Origin: Sphingobacteriales bacterium
Lineage (GTDB): Bacteria; Bacteroidota; Bacteroidia; Sphingobacteriales; Sphingobacteriaceae
Direction of reading: 5' to 3'
Assembly (NCBI GenBank): GCA_013298995.1
Contig: JAAFJW010000014.1
Location: forward strand, 1 to 37,689
DNA length: 37,689 nt
Made by a program: the position numbers and the translations under genes. The first letter of the stretch is position 1. Each line of letters starts with the position of its first letter. Shown piece by piece: positions 14,215-22,683 of this stretch. The notes under the pieces are model-generated. The model worked only from the letters and a program-made list of their open reading frames with translations. It did no database searches and was not told the DNA's origin.

Positions 14215-17200
14215 CTAATAATATCCTGCAAAAAATCCTGCCAAAGGTTTTAATAAGCATTCGGCATTAACTTTGTAACGCTTCAAAATATCTATTTCTT
14301 CAAAAAAACCAGCATTGTACTCATTTAAAACATAATCGTCGAGCGGATATTCTGTGTTATTTGCATTTTTATCAACTAGTTTAACAAATGCATCTCTATC
14401 TAAACCATCCACTTTATTGGGGTCAATACCAAAATCGGCATAAAAAACCAATATTTCTTGATGTCCTTTTTTATATAACTCTACCAATTGTGTAAGCCTC
14501 GTTATGGCTTCTTGCTGGGGTATTTTTTCGGCTTCAAAAACAGCGTTTTTGCTGGCACTTATAAAATGTAAACTCAAATTTAACCCCGCTGCCATAGCGG
14601 CAAGGTATTTAATATAAGCATCTAACAAATATTTTCTTTCGTTTTTGCTCCAGCAAATTACAACAAGTCTATCGTTATAAATATCCGTTATATTGCCTTT
14701 AATGGTGCTTGGGTTTAAGGTAATTTCTATGGTTTGGCTTTGTTCGATAGTGTTGCCTACACATTCAAAAAACAGCTTTTTTACATCTGCAACTTCTTTT
14801 TTTATAGCTTGTAAATTTACAGTTGCCATATTTTTTAAGGGCAATTGCCCTGTTTTTACCCATTTGTTTTGGGCGGCGTTTATTTGTGCATCGTCCATCA
14901 GTAGCAAATCGTTTTTAAAAGCCCATTTTTGTAAATTATCTAAATCAAAAAGCTCGGTTTCGGGTAATAAAACATCTTCGGTTTTATAATAAATGTTTAG
15001 CACATTGTTGTAATATCCTTTAAACGGATTTTTAAAAAAGCCTACCATTTTATCCAAATCAATGGTGCTAAAGTCGTATTCTTGGGTTGGTGTGGTGGTG
15101 TTTAAGGTTGGGCTTGTTTCGGTTTTTAAATCGTCTAAATAATTTCTTAACCCGAAATTTGCATCATCGTATTTTACACTAAAACTATGTAATGGGTGTT
15201 TTTTAACTAATTTTTTAGCCACATTATCGCTATCTATGCAGGCGGTTTGTATATAATCAAGCAGTTCATCTACCAGTGCCGATGGTGGTATGGCTGTATT
15301 GTCTTTTACACTTTGCCCCACATAGCTTATGTACAAATATTGCTGTGCCGATAGCAGGGTTTCTAAAAATAAATGTTTGTCGTTTTCTTTTACATTACGG
15401 TCGCCAGCTTGTTTTTTATCCATTAAATTAAAGCTGACGGGTTTTTCTTTTCGTGGAAACTTATCGAAATTTAAGCCCAGCAATGCCACCACTTTAAACG
15501 GAATACTACGCATAGGTATTAGCGAGCAAAAGGTAATGCCGCCCGTTACAAATGTACTGGTGCGGGTGGCGGTGCCTAAGTTTTTTAACAAGTTATGGGT
15601 AAATACATCATAGCTTAAAGCTTCGGTAACAATGCCATCAAGTTCTTTATATTTGGCTAATTGATTAATTAACAAGTCGTAATCTTCATCCGTTTCTTCG
15701 TTAGGTTCAAAAATTAAGTTTTGCAGCACATTTTCTATGTACAGTATCCACTGGTTTAAATCTCGGTTTTTATCTCGCTGGGTTATAGTTGTTATTAACA
15801 CTTGCACAAAATGGCAAAATCTAATGGCAGTTGTGGCATTGCTGTCTTCTACCAAATCTAAAGGGAAAATGCTGGGCTCGGTACCAAAATATTCATCGCC
15901 ACCGCTTATACATAAACCATAAATGATACGCTTTAACCCATATTGCCAGCTTATAAAAACGCTTTCGTTTTCCAAGTTTCCAGCAATGCCAAACCTAATA
16001 TTGGCTTGTTTAACTAAGTTTCGTACCAATTTTAAATCATAAATACCAAACCTATTTTTAATATAACTATGGTCCAGCAATTGTATTACTTCTTCGGCCT
16101 TAAAATTTTGGGCATTTAAGTTTAAAATCGCTTTTAATGCCCCTATAAGGCTATCATCGGAGGTTAAACTTTCATCGGCAATGGTAAACGGAAACTTATA
16201 AGGCGCATTACTAAACACCGCTTTTATGTAAGGCGCATAAGCATCAATATCACTTACCATTACCACTATTTGGCGGGCCGAAAACTGTTCATTGCTTTTA
16301 TTATCAATAAGTTGTACCAAATAATTATACAAAACTTCAACCTCGCGTACAGGCGTAAAGCAGTTATTTATAGTAATTGTACCATCTAAAATTTGGGCAA
16401 TATTTAAGGTATTTCTATCGCTTGCCACCGCATTGTTAAAAATATCTTGCTGTATGCTGCGCAATAAAGTATTGGGTAAAGGTTCTTCAATTCCAATAGT
16501 TTCGTAGGCATTTAAAAGTGCTTCGTTTTTAAACAGCAAGCCAAAAGTATCTTTAATAATACCGCCCCAATTGGTTAAAAGTGCATTTCCTTGGTTTTGT
16601 ATATCGTGGTTAAAACTTTTGTTTTTAAAAATGGCTAGTTGTTTTTCGCTTCTATCCTCAAACCAGTAAACCGCTGGGGCGGGATTGATGATGTAGAAGC
16701 AGATGTTAATATATTGCCCTATTTTATAAAATAAATCTAAATGGTAATCGGTAGTTATTGATAGGCCAAAAAGGTGTACAGCAGGCATATTTTGGTTTAG
16801 CTTACGCTGATTTTGTGGGTCAAATAAAGCGGTAGAAATAAAATCACTTACAAGGGTTTTATCTATCAATTGCCTGTTTGATAAGTTTTTAGTTTTTATC
16901 CAAAGGTATTTTTGCCAGTCGTAATTGTTTACTTCTGTTGTGCTGGCTTGGTTCCAGCCTTGTATCAATTGTGGCCTGTAAATTTGGTACTGGTCGAACA
17001 AATCGGCAACTTTTTCGGCCAAGGCCAAGCGTTTAATTTCCTTATCGCTGTGTTGTGTATTGTAATAATCGGATACGGTTTTGTAGCGTTTTATAAACTC
17101 CGTATCGGCCAATAATTTGTATAAAAGCCAAGTTTGGTTATGTGCCGATAGCGGTTTAGCATCGCCCCAAGGCAAAAATAAATGATATACTTGCTGTATT

Positions 17201-17403
17201 AAATCGTTGGGTTTTAAAAACTTATAGTTGGCCGCAATACCCATATTACTAGCCATTTGTAGTTTTAACCAATTGTTCATCCCATCGGTTTGGGTAACTA
17301 AACAATGTGGTGTAAAAACCGAATTTTGTTGTTGCTGCAAATTTTGGCACAGGTTTTTTGCCAGTTGCGTTAACGAATTAGAAACCTGTAAGTTTATGGG
17401 CAT
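14215..17403 (-). CDS. recC: exodeoxyribonuclease V gamma subunit (RecC)
   Basis: This protein of 1062 aa is the RecC scaffold of the RecBCD complex, which splits the DNA strands and, in E. coli, recognises Chi. Identifying features are the N-terminal VTQTDGMNNWLKLQMASNMG and GIAANYKFLKPNDLI, the 'ITTDYHLDLFYKIGQYI' region and the conserved FCSLIPMRSIPFKVVALLG segment of the inactive helicase-like fold. They are followed by a degenerate nuclease-like C-terminus. I place the start at 17403 (MPINLQVSNSLTQLA), because the 17 residues before it in the longer frame are not family-like. Length agrees with E. coli RecC (1122 aa). The gene lies between the DUF1016 nuclease gene, about 196 bp upstream, and the kilA-N remnant. 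Confidence 0.9.
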   Translation of the reverse strand: MPINLQVSNSLTQLAKNLCQNLQQQQNSVFTPHCLVTQTDGMNNWLKLQMASNMGIAANYKFLKPNDLIQQVYHLFLPWGDAKPLSAHNQTWLLYKLLADTEFIKRYKTVSDYYNTQHSDKEIKRLALAEKVADLFDQYQIYRPQLIQGWNQASTTEVNNYDWQKYLWIKTKNLSNRQLIDKTLVSDFISTALFDPQNQRKLNQNMPAVHLFGLSITTDYHLDLFYKIGQYINICFYIINPAPAVYWFEDRSEKQLAIFKNKSFNHDIQNQGNALLTNWGGIIKDTFGLLFKNEALLNAYETIGIEEPLPNTLLRSIQQDIFNNAVASDRNTLNIAQILDGTITINNCFTPVREVEVLYNYLVQLIDNKSNEQFSARQIVVMVSDIDAYAPYIKAVFSNAPYKFPFTIADESLTSDDSLIGALKAILNLNAQNFKAEEVIQLLDHSYIKNRFGIYDLKLVRNLVKQANIRFGIAGNLENESVFISWQYGLKRIIYGLCISGGDEYFGTEPSIFPLDLVEDSNATTAIRFCHFVQVLITTITQRDKNRDLNQWILYIENVLQNLIFEPNEETDEDYDLLINQLAKYKELDGIVTEALSYDVFTHNLLKNLGTATRTSTFVTGGITFCSLIPMRSIPFKVVALLGLNFDKFPRKEKPVSFNLMDKKQAGDRNVKENDKHLFLETLLSAQQYLYISYVGQSVKDNTAIPPSALVDELLDYIQTACIDSDNVAKKLVKKHPLHSFSVKYDDANFGLRNYLDDLKTETSPTLNTTTPTQEYDFSTIDLDKMVGFFKNPFKGYYNNVLNIYYKTEDVLLPETELFDLDNLQKWAFKNDLLLMDDAQINAAQNKWVKTGQLPLKNMATVNLQAIKKEVADVKKLFFECVGNTIEQSQTIEITLNPSTIKGNITDIYNDRLVVICWSKNERKYLLDAYIKYLAAMAAGLNLSLHFISASKNAVFEAEKIPQQEAITRLTQLVELYKKGHQEILVFYADFGIDPNKVDGLDRDAFVKLVDKNANNTEYPLDDYVLNEYNAGFFEEIDILKRYKVNAECLLKPLAGFFAGYY

Positions 17404-17599
17404 TTTAAGTTTTTTTGTTATAAAAGTTTTGAGATTTGGTATTCTCTTAGCCAATTTCTATTTTATCAATATCATTCATCAACCTATCTGGTTTCTGATA
17501 GTGCGTAAGGTGTTTACATTCTTAGATTCAAAAAATCATATTTAAAATCTTATTTGCCTTGTAGGTCGGTAATGAAATACTTGGGCTTTTTTATCGTCT

Positions 17600-18610
17600 T
17601 TAAATATGGTTAAGTTTTAATAAATGTTTTTGCTTTTCTATTTCGTTTACCAGTTCTTGTTCTGTAGGCAGGTAATCTATATACTTACTGGCAAACACTT
17701 GTTTATTATCGGCCAGTACCGAATATTGTGCTATGGTTTTATCGGTTTCGGTGCATAGCAATATGCCAATGGTAGGGTTGTCTTCTTTTGGTTTTTTTAG
17801 GTCGTTATACATGCGTACATACATATCTAATTGCCCTATATGTTGGTGCGTAATTTTGGTGGTTTTTAGTTCTATAATTACAAAGCATTTCAAATAATAA
17901 TTATAAAACACCAAATCAATATAAAAATCTGTAGTTTCGGTTTTTATGTGTTGCTGCCTTGCCACAAATGCAAAGCCTTTGCCGAGTTCTAAAATAAACT
18001 TTTGCAGGTTATCTATTAATGCTTTCTCTAGTTGTGCTTCGGTATAGCTATAATTTGTTGGCAAATTTAAAAACTCTAAAACAGTAGGATTTTTTATAAA
18101 CTCAAAAGCATCAAGCTGCAAATGTTGGGTATTGTTATGCATTTCGTTTTCAACAATATCTTTAGCTTGCGAAGCCAAAAGCCTGTTGTAATAAAGTGTA
18201 GAAATATTCCTATCTAAAGTGCGTACGCTCCAGCCTTGCTGGGCTGCTTCGGTTAAATAATATTGTCTTGCATCTTTATTAGAAATACTCATTACCAGCT
18301 GAAAATGAGACCAACTCAATTTGGCAGACACTGTCTGCCAAATCTCTATTTCTGGAAATGCTAGAAAAAATTGTCTCATATTTCTTAGGTTCCTTTCCGA
18401 AAATCCTTTTCCAAAATCTTGTGAAAGTGCAATAGACAATTCTTTTAAAATAGCTTGACCATAAGCAGCCCTATCTTTTCCATTTTGCTCTTCCAGCACT
18501 ATTTTTTCGCCTATTTTCCAATACGCTTCTGTCATAGCAGCATTAATAGCCGTGTAGGCTTTTTGCCTTGCTTGGGCTAATATTTGTTTTATGTCGTGTA
18601 TGTATTGCAT
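17600..18610 (-). CDS. DUF1016/YhcG family PD-(D/E)xK nuclease
   Basis: The 336-aa protein matches the YhcG/DUF1016 layout. The helical N-terminal domain (about residues 1-170) contains AYWKIGEKIVLEEQNGKDRA, GFSERNLRNMRQFF and SWSHFQLVMSI, and is thought to bind DNA or partners. The C-terminal nuclease-like domain (about 180-330) has FYIDLVFYNYYLKCFVIIELK, giving the D...ExK triad of PD-(D/E)xK nucleases, and IGILLCTETDK. Relatives are scattered among bacteria by transfer and are often near restriction or toxin-antitoxin genes; a defence or DNA-repair role is suspected but not established. Here the gene lies between recD and recC in the same orientation, an unusual place that could make it co-transcribed with them. 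Confidence 0.88.
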   Translation of the reverse strand: MQYIHDIKQILAQARQKAYTAINAAMTEAYWKIGEKIVLEEQNGKDRAAYGQAILKELSIALSQDFGKGFSERNLRNMRQFFLAFPEIEIWQTVSAKLSWSHFQLVMSISNKDARQYYLTEAAQQGWSVRTLDRNISTLYYNRLLASQAKDIVENEMHNNTQHLQLDAFEFIKNPTVLEFLNLPTNYSYTEAQLEKALIDNLQKFILELGKGFAFVARQQHIKTETTDFYIDLVFYNYYLKCFVIIELKTTKITHQHIGQLDMYVRMYNDLKKPKEDNPTIGILLCTETDKTIAQYSVLADNKQVFASKYIDYLPTEQELVNEIEKQKHLLKLNHI

Positions 18611-18671
18611 GTTTTTTTTCGTTAAAAAATATTGATGCTTATGTGTAAAGTTTAAACGTTGTAGATGGCAT

Positions 18672-20474
18672 TTACAGCTCCTCTAAAAACCGTTGCCCAA
18701 TACCCGATGTACGTTTCACCTGCCCTTGTGCAGCTTGTAAAATTACGGCTTGACTTGCTTGTAAAAAAACTTTATTTTTTGCTCTTGTTATGCCCGTGTA
18801 AAGCAACTCGCGGGTTAAAATGGCAATGTTTTGTTGTTGGGGTAAAACCACTAAAACTTGCTCAAACTCGCTGCCTTGGCATTTATGAATGGTCATGACG
18901 TAAACGGTTTCGGCTTGGTTAATTAAGCTTGGCAAAACTGATTTTAGTTCGCCAGCAGCATCTTCAAACCAAACTTTTAAATTTCCATCAACATCGGGTC
19001 TAACAATGCCAATATCGCCATTAAATAAATCCAAATCGTAGTTATTGCTGGTAATAATTATGGGGCGGTGCTTATAAAATTCGGTTCGGGTATCAATTAA
19101 ATTTTTGTGGCTTAGGTATTTTTCTATGTTTTTGTTTAGGGTGTATAAACCTTGTTCGCCTTGGCGTATCGCACATAAAACACGTAGTTTATTAAATTTT
19201 TTTAGTGCCATTTTTATATCACTTTCGTGGATATATGCCTCGTAGCCTGCAATAAAATCATCAAAAAAAACGGCGTTACATTGGGTATCTATGGCCACTT
19301 GGGCATCGGTATTGGCGGTAATAAAATCAATAATTTGGGCTTGGTTATTTTGTATAATAGCCTTGCTAAACAAGCCTATACCTTCGTTATTTTTAAACCT
19401 GTGGCTAAATTGAAGTTCTATAATATGTTGAAATAATGTATGTTGCAAGGTGTTTTTACTCACATTATCAGCTTCAATATGTTGCGATTCATCTTCAAAA
19501 AAACTATTTATAAAATTGGCCGTTGGTACATTAAACAAATTTAGTTTTGCTTGGGCTTGGCACAAATCGCCAAATATACTCCCCGCTTGTACCGATGCCA
19601 GTTGGTTTTTATCGCCCAGTAAAATAAGGCGAGTTTGCGGGCCAATGGCGTTTAAAAGTTTGGCAAACTGTGCAACATCAATCATTGATGCTTCGTCCAC
19701 AATTACTACATCGTAATTTAACGGATTAGTTTCGTTATGCTTAAAATACAGCGAGTTAGTAATAAAACCCAATAACCTATGAATAGTTAAAGGTTGCAAA
19801 AGCGCAAAATTAGCTTTAATATTTTCGGGGATATTTGATGTTGTATTTGTAATGGTAGTTTTTAAACTTTCGGCCATACGGCTTGCTGCCTTGCCCGTAG
19901 GTGCAGCCAAAGCCACTTTTAAATTAGGATTTATTGCATATAAAATAGCCAAAATTTTAGCTACCGTAGTGGTTTTGCCTGTACCTGGGCCACCTGTAAT
20001 AATGGTAAAATTATTTAATACGCCGCTAATGGCTGCCACTAGTTGCCAATTGGTTTGGTTAGATTTAAAAGTAGTATCAAATAGCTTTTTAATTAATTGG
20101 TTGTGTGTTTTTAGCGCATCCATTCGGCTATTTATCACGCCCAACTCGGCATTACACATTTTAATAATGCTACTTAAAATTTGGCTTTCGTAATTGAAAT
20201 AGCGTTGCAAATACAGGCGGTTATTATGCAATATAAAAGGCTGTTTGGGGCTATTTTCTGTTGCCACCAAAGGCTCGTTTGCTAGGGCTGTATGGTTAAT
20301 TATAGTTTTTTTATAATAATTAGGTAAGTTTTCTATTTCGTTATCAAGTGCTTGTACATCAAAACAAATATTACCCTCGCTTAATTTTTTTGAAACCAAA
20401 TAGGCAAAGGGTTGCAAGGTTTTACTTTCGAAAAACGAAGCAAATTGCTGATGGGTATCGGTTAGGGTTTGCAT
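18672..20474 (-). CDS. recD: exodeoxyribonuclease V alpha subunit (RecD), 5'-3' helicase
   Basis: This 600-aa protein is the fast 5'-3' helicase of RecBCD. Visible SF1B motifs are Walker A GGPGTGKTTT (residues 161-170), the conserved ALAAPTGKAASRMAES, Walker B VVIVDEASMID, motif III LILLGDKNQLASVQAGS, and the C-terminal VMTIHKCQGSEFEQVLVV and LLYTGITRAKNKV. The length matches E. coli RecD (608 aa), and the short N-terminal domain (residues 1-130) is of RecD type and not the longer RecD2 type. It is the first of the RecBCD genes in transcription order and is separated from recC by the DUF1016 gene. The ATG at 20474 gives a normal N-terminus. Confidence 0.92.
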   Translation of the reverse strand: MQTLTDTHQQFASFFESKTLQPFAYLVSKKLSEGNICFDVQALDNEIENLPNYYKKTIINHTALANEPLVATENSPKQPFILHNNRLYLQRYFNYESQILSSIIKMCNAELGVINSRMDALKTHNQLIKKLFDTTFKSNQTNWQLVAAISGVLNNFTIITGGPGTGKTTTVAKILAILYAINPNLKVALAAPTGKAASRMAESLKTTITNTTSNIPENIKANFALLQPLTIHRLLGFITNSLYFKHNETNPLNYDVVIVDEASMIDVAQFAKLLNAIGPQTRLILLGDKNQLASVQAGSIFGDLCQAQAKLNLFNVPTANFINSFFEDESQHIEADNVSKNTLQHTLFQHIIELQFSHRFKNNEGIGLFSKAIIQNNQAQIIDFITANTDAQVAIDTQCNAVFFDDFIAGYEAYIHESDIKMALKKFNKLRVLCAIRQGEQGLYTLNKNIEKYLSHKNLIDTRTEFYKHRPIIITSNNYDLDLFNGDIGIVRPDVDGNLKVWFEDAAGELKSVLPSLINQAETVYVMTIHKCQGSEFEQVLVVLPQQQNIAILTRELLYTGITRAKNKVFLQASQAVILQAAQGQVKRTSGIGQRFLEEL

Positions 20475-20514
20475 AGGGAGGTTTACGGTTTAATTGTGTG
20501 CTTGGTTGTAAATA

Positions 20515-20895
20515 TTAAATGCTTAATAATATTTTGAAAATTTTATCGATTAGAATTTTATTTGTTACCCAAAGTAAACCACCAAGTATTAAAACACCAA
20601 TTCTGATATTTTCTCCCAAATAAATAAAACTATTATGAAAATTATTTTCAATTATTACTTGCTCAAATATCCAAAAAACAAAATTTAAAATAAAGCTCAA
20701 TACTGTCCATCTGAAATTATGTTTTGTTGTAAAATAGTAAAATGTTACCTGTAATGCGAATATTGTAATATACATAACTGATAGGAAATGCCACCCAACG
20801 TCTGGTAGCAATAAAAGAGTACCTTCAACAACAGGTATTGTCAAAAGAGCCAATCCAATCCCAATTAAATATTGTATGGTTATTTCTTTTTGCAC
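20515..20895 (-). CDS. small integral membrane protein, unknown function
   Basis: This 126-aa protein has four likely membrane helices, at about residues 8-29, 36-56, 62-80 and 95-115, joined by short loops. It has no conserved polar motif or family that I recognise. The hydrophobic pattern is regular, which supports a real gene. It lies on the same strand as recD and ends 41 bp upstream of it, so it could be co-transcribed. No function is assigned. Confidence 0.55.
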   Translation of the reverse strand: MQKEITIQYLIGIGLALLTIPVVEGTLLLLPDVGWHFLSVMYITIFALQVTFYYFTTKHNFRWTVLSFILNFVFWIFEQVIIENNFHNSFIYLGENIRIGVLILGGLLWVTNKILIDKIFKILLSI

Positions 20896-20898
20896 TGG

Positions 20899-21174
20899 TT
20901 AAATTAAAAAAATTATAAAAACCTTAATCCCCACCGCTTTGCTTGGTACTAAAAATTTATCTAAAATTTGTATTTTTAAGCATATCATTGGCTTTTGCAA
21001 GTTTCTTAGGAAAAGCACAATTTTATCGTATTTATTTAAAGCTGTATCAATTCTTACAGCGGGTAATTTGTATCGTTTAATTCTAAGATTGATTTCATAA
21101 CTCAAATTTAGTATTTTTTTCTTGGTGGTTGATAACGCACCATACCACTTATATTTTTTACTCAGTTTACTCAA
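20899..21174 (-). CDS. doubtful 91-aa ORF
   Basis: This open frame ends 4 bp before the start of the four-helix membrane protein. The protein is rich in Lys, Ile and Leu (KKYKWYGALSTTKKKILNL, KAVGIKVFIIFLI) with no recognisable domain. Its composition is what AT-rich non-coding DNA would give. It may be real, a decayed gene or chance; it is listed because nothing else occupies this stretch. Confidence 0.22.
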   Translation of the reverse strand: MSKLSKKYKWYGALSTTKKKILNLSYEINLRIKRYKLPAVRIDTALNKYDKIVLFLRNLQKPMICLKIQILDKFLVPSKAVGIKVFIIFLI

Positions 21175-21206
21175 CTAAATAAAAATAAAACATTATTTCA
21201 CCTAAA

Positions 21207-22538
21207 TTAGCCTACGTACTCTCCCTCCAAAAATAAATTCATAACCGCATAAAGTGGGTATATTTTTACTTTTTCTATCTCAGCAAAATTTTCTAAAGAT
21301 AAACGAATACCGAACTCGCATTTTTTTTCTTCTAAAAACAGGTATAAACTTTGCATTGCACCTTTGGTACCCGATTTTACCTCTATGGGTATAATTTTAT
21401 GTTGTTTTTGAAACACAAAATCAACCTCGGCTTGGCTATTTTTGGCTTCACGGTGCCAGTAAAACAAATCGGTTTTTTGATAACAGGATGCGTTTTTGAG
21501 TAATTCTAAACCTACAAAAAGTTCGGCAATGTTACCTTTGTTAATAATTTTAAAATCGTTTTCGATTAATAAATCTGCAATATTTAAGCCCAATATTCTT
21601 TGAAAAATACCCGTATCAAAAAGTAAAATTTTTCGTTTTTTGATGTTAATTTCGGCACTTAAAGGGATGCCATTGCTAGCCGTATGCGTAACCGTGTGTA
21701 ATAAACCTGCCATTTGTAACAGTACCAAGGCTTCTTTAATTTGCGCATTGCTAAGTGTGGCGTTTGGGTAAGTATAACTAAATTTTTGCCCAACTTGCTG
21801 TACCACAGCATTAAACACTTGGCTAATATTTATAACTGTAACTCGGGGTTTATATTTTACAAAATCGGCTTGTATGGTTAGTATTAAATCATCTAAAACT
21901 TGTTGAACTTTTAACATACTGCCACTGGCAAGGTAAGCTGCCACAGCTTCGGGCATGCCTCCAATAATTAAAAATTTTTTTAGGTATTGATTTAATTTTT
22001 GATGTACTGCTTCGATAAGCGGTTTTTGGGTATTGGCTTTCTTTAAAATATGTACTAAACCAGTTTCTTTATTGGCCAATAAAAACTCTTCGAACGAAAA
22101 CGGGTAGATAAACATAAACCTTACACGGCCTACGCCAAATGAGGGTATTTCGGCCAATGCAAATTCTAATAACGAGCCTGCAGCAATAAGGTGCAATTGT
22201 GGCATTTTTTCGTAAAAATACCTTAACGATGATATGGCGGGTATGCAGGTTTGTATTTCATCAAAAAACAAAAGTGTTTCGCCCGCAATTATTGGTGTGT
22301 TGGTTAATACCGAAAGTTGTTCGCAAATTTGGGCAACATTTAAACCGTTTTCGAAAGCTGATGCGTAATTAGAATTTTCATCAAAATTAACCTCTATAAA
22401 ATACTTAAACCGAGCAGCTAAATGTTTAACTGTGGTTGATTTACCTACTTGCCTTGCACCCCTTAAAACCAAAGGCTTACGAGTTGTTTCGTTTTTCCAA
22501 AGCAATAATTCTTTGTCTATTTTACGTTCTAAATACAT
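21207..22538 (-). CDS. AAA ATPase with DUF4143 (AAA_14 family)
   Basis: The 443-aa protein begins with an AAA_14 ATPase domain: Walker A GARQVGKSTT (about residues 27-36), FIEVNFDENS, Walker B LLFFDEIQ and LIAAGSLLEFAL, a stretch that is almost diagnostic for the family. The C-terminal DUF4143 domain includes YFYEKMPQ, VNFDENS-linked segments and a PD-(D/E)xK-like strand pair EVDFVFQKQ and IIPIEVKSG. Such ATPases are abundant in Bacteroidota and archaea, often variable in copy number. Their role is unknown; DNA-related or toxin-like roles have been suggested. It is preceded on its own strand by three 33-bp direct repeats (22548-22646), which lie where its promoter or operator should be. It is not obviously in an operon with porU upstream. 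Confidence 0.9.
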   Translation of the reverse strand: MYLERKIDKELLLWKNETTRKPLVLRGARQVGKSTTVKHLAARFKYFIEVNFDENSNYASAFENGLNVAQICEQLSVLTNTPIIAGETLLFFDEIQTCIPAISSLRYFYEKMPQLHLIAAGSLLEFALAEIPSFGVGRVRFMFIYPFSFEEFLLANKETGLVHILKKANTQKPLIEAVHQKLNQYLKKFLIIGGMPEAVAAYLASGSMLKVQQVLDDLILTIQADFVKYKPRVTVINISQVFNAVVQQVGQKFSYTYPNATLSNAQIKEALVLLQMAGLLHTVTHTASNGIPLSAEINIKKRKILLFDTGIFQRILGLNIADLLIENDFKIINKGNIAELFVGLELLKNASCYQKTDLFYWHREAKNSQAEVDFVFQKQHKIIPIEVKSGTKGAMQSLYLFLEEKKCEFGIRLSLENFAEIEKVKIYPLYAVMNLFLEGEYVG

Positions 22539-22547
22539 TTTTTATAA

Positions 22548-22646
22548 AAAAACCAAACCAATAATAGGGTTTATTTTATAAAAAACAAAACCAATAAATG
22601 TTATAATTTGATAAAAATCCAAATCAATAATAAAATATTTTATATT
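22548..22646. repeat. three 33-bp tandem direct repeats upstream of the AAA/DUF4143 gene
   Basis: Three imperfect copies begin at 22548, 22581 and 22614. The best conserved part is AAA(A)CCAATAA (second copy CAAAACCAATAA, third CCAAATCAATAA), and the CCAATAA blocks recur at exactly 33 bp. The distance is close to three helical turns, so the copies would face about the same side of the DNA. They occupy most of the gap between the porU stop and the ATPase start. Confidence 0.7.
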
Positions 22647-22683
22647 AGTTACTAAAACTTAGAGCTGCAAACAGAGCCACTAT

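Noticed and set aside
14111-14260. N-terminal extension of the KilA-N fragment to 14260
   Set aside because: It would overlap the end of recC, and the extension is not KilA-N-like. The family N-terminus begins at the ATG at 14110.
17404-17454. Longer recC start at 17454
   Set aside because: The extra 17 residues (MAKRIPNLKTFITKKLK) are not typical of RecC; the family begins at MPINLQVSNSLTQL.
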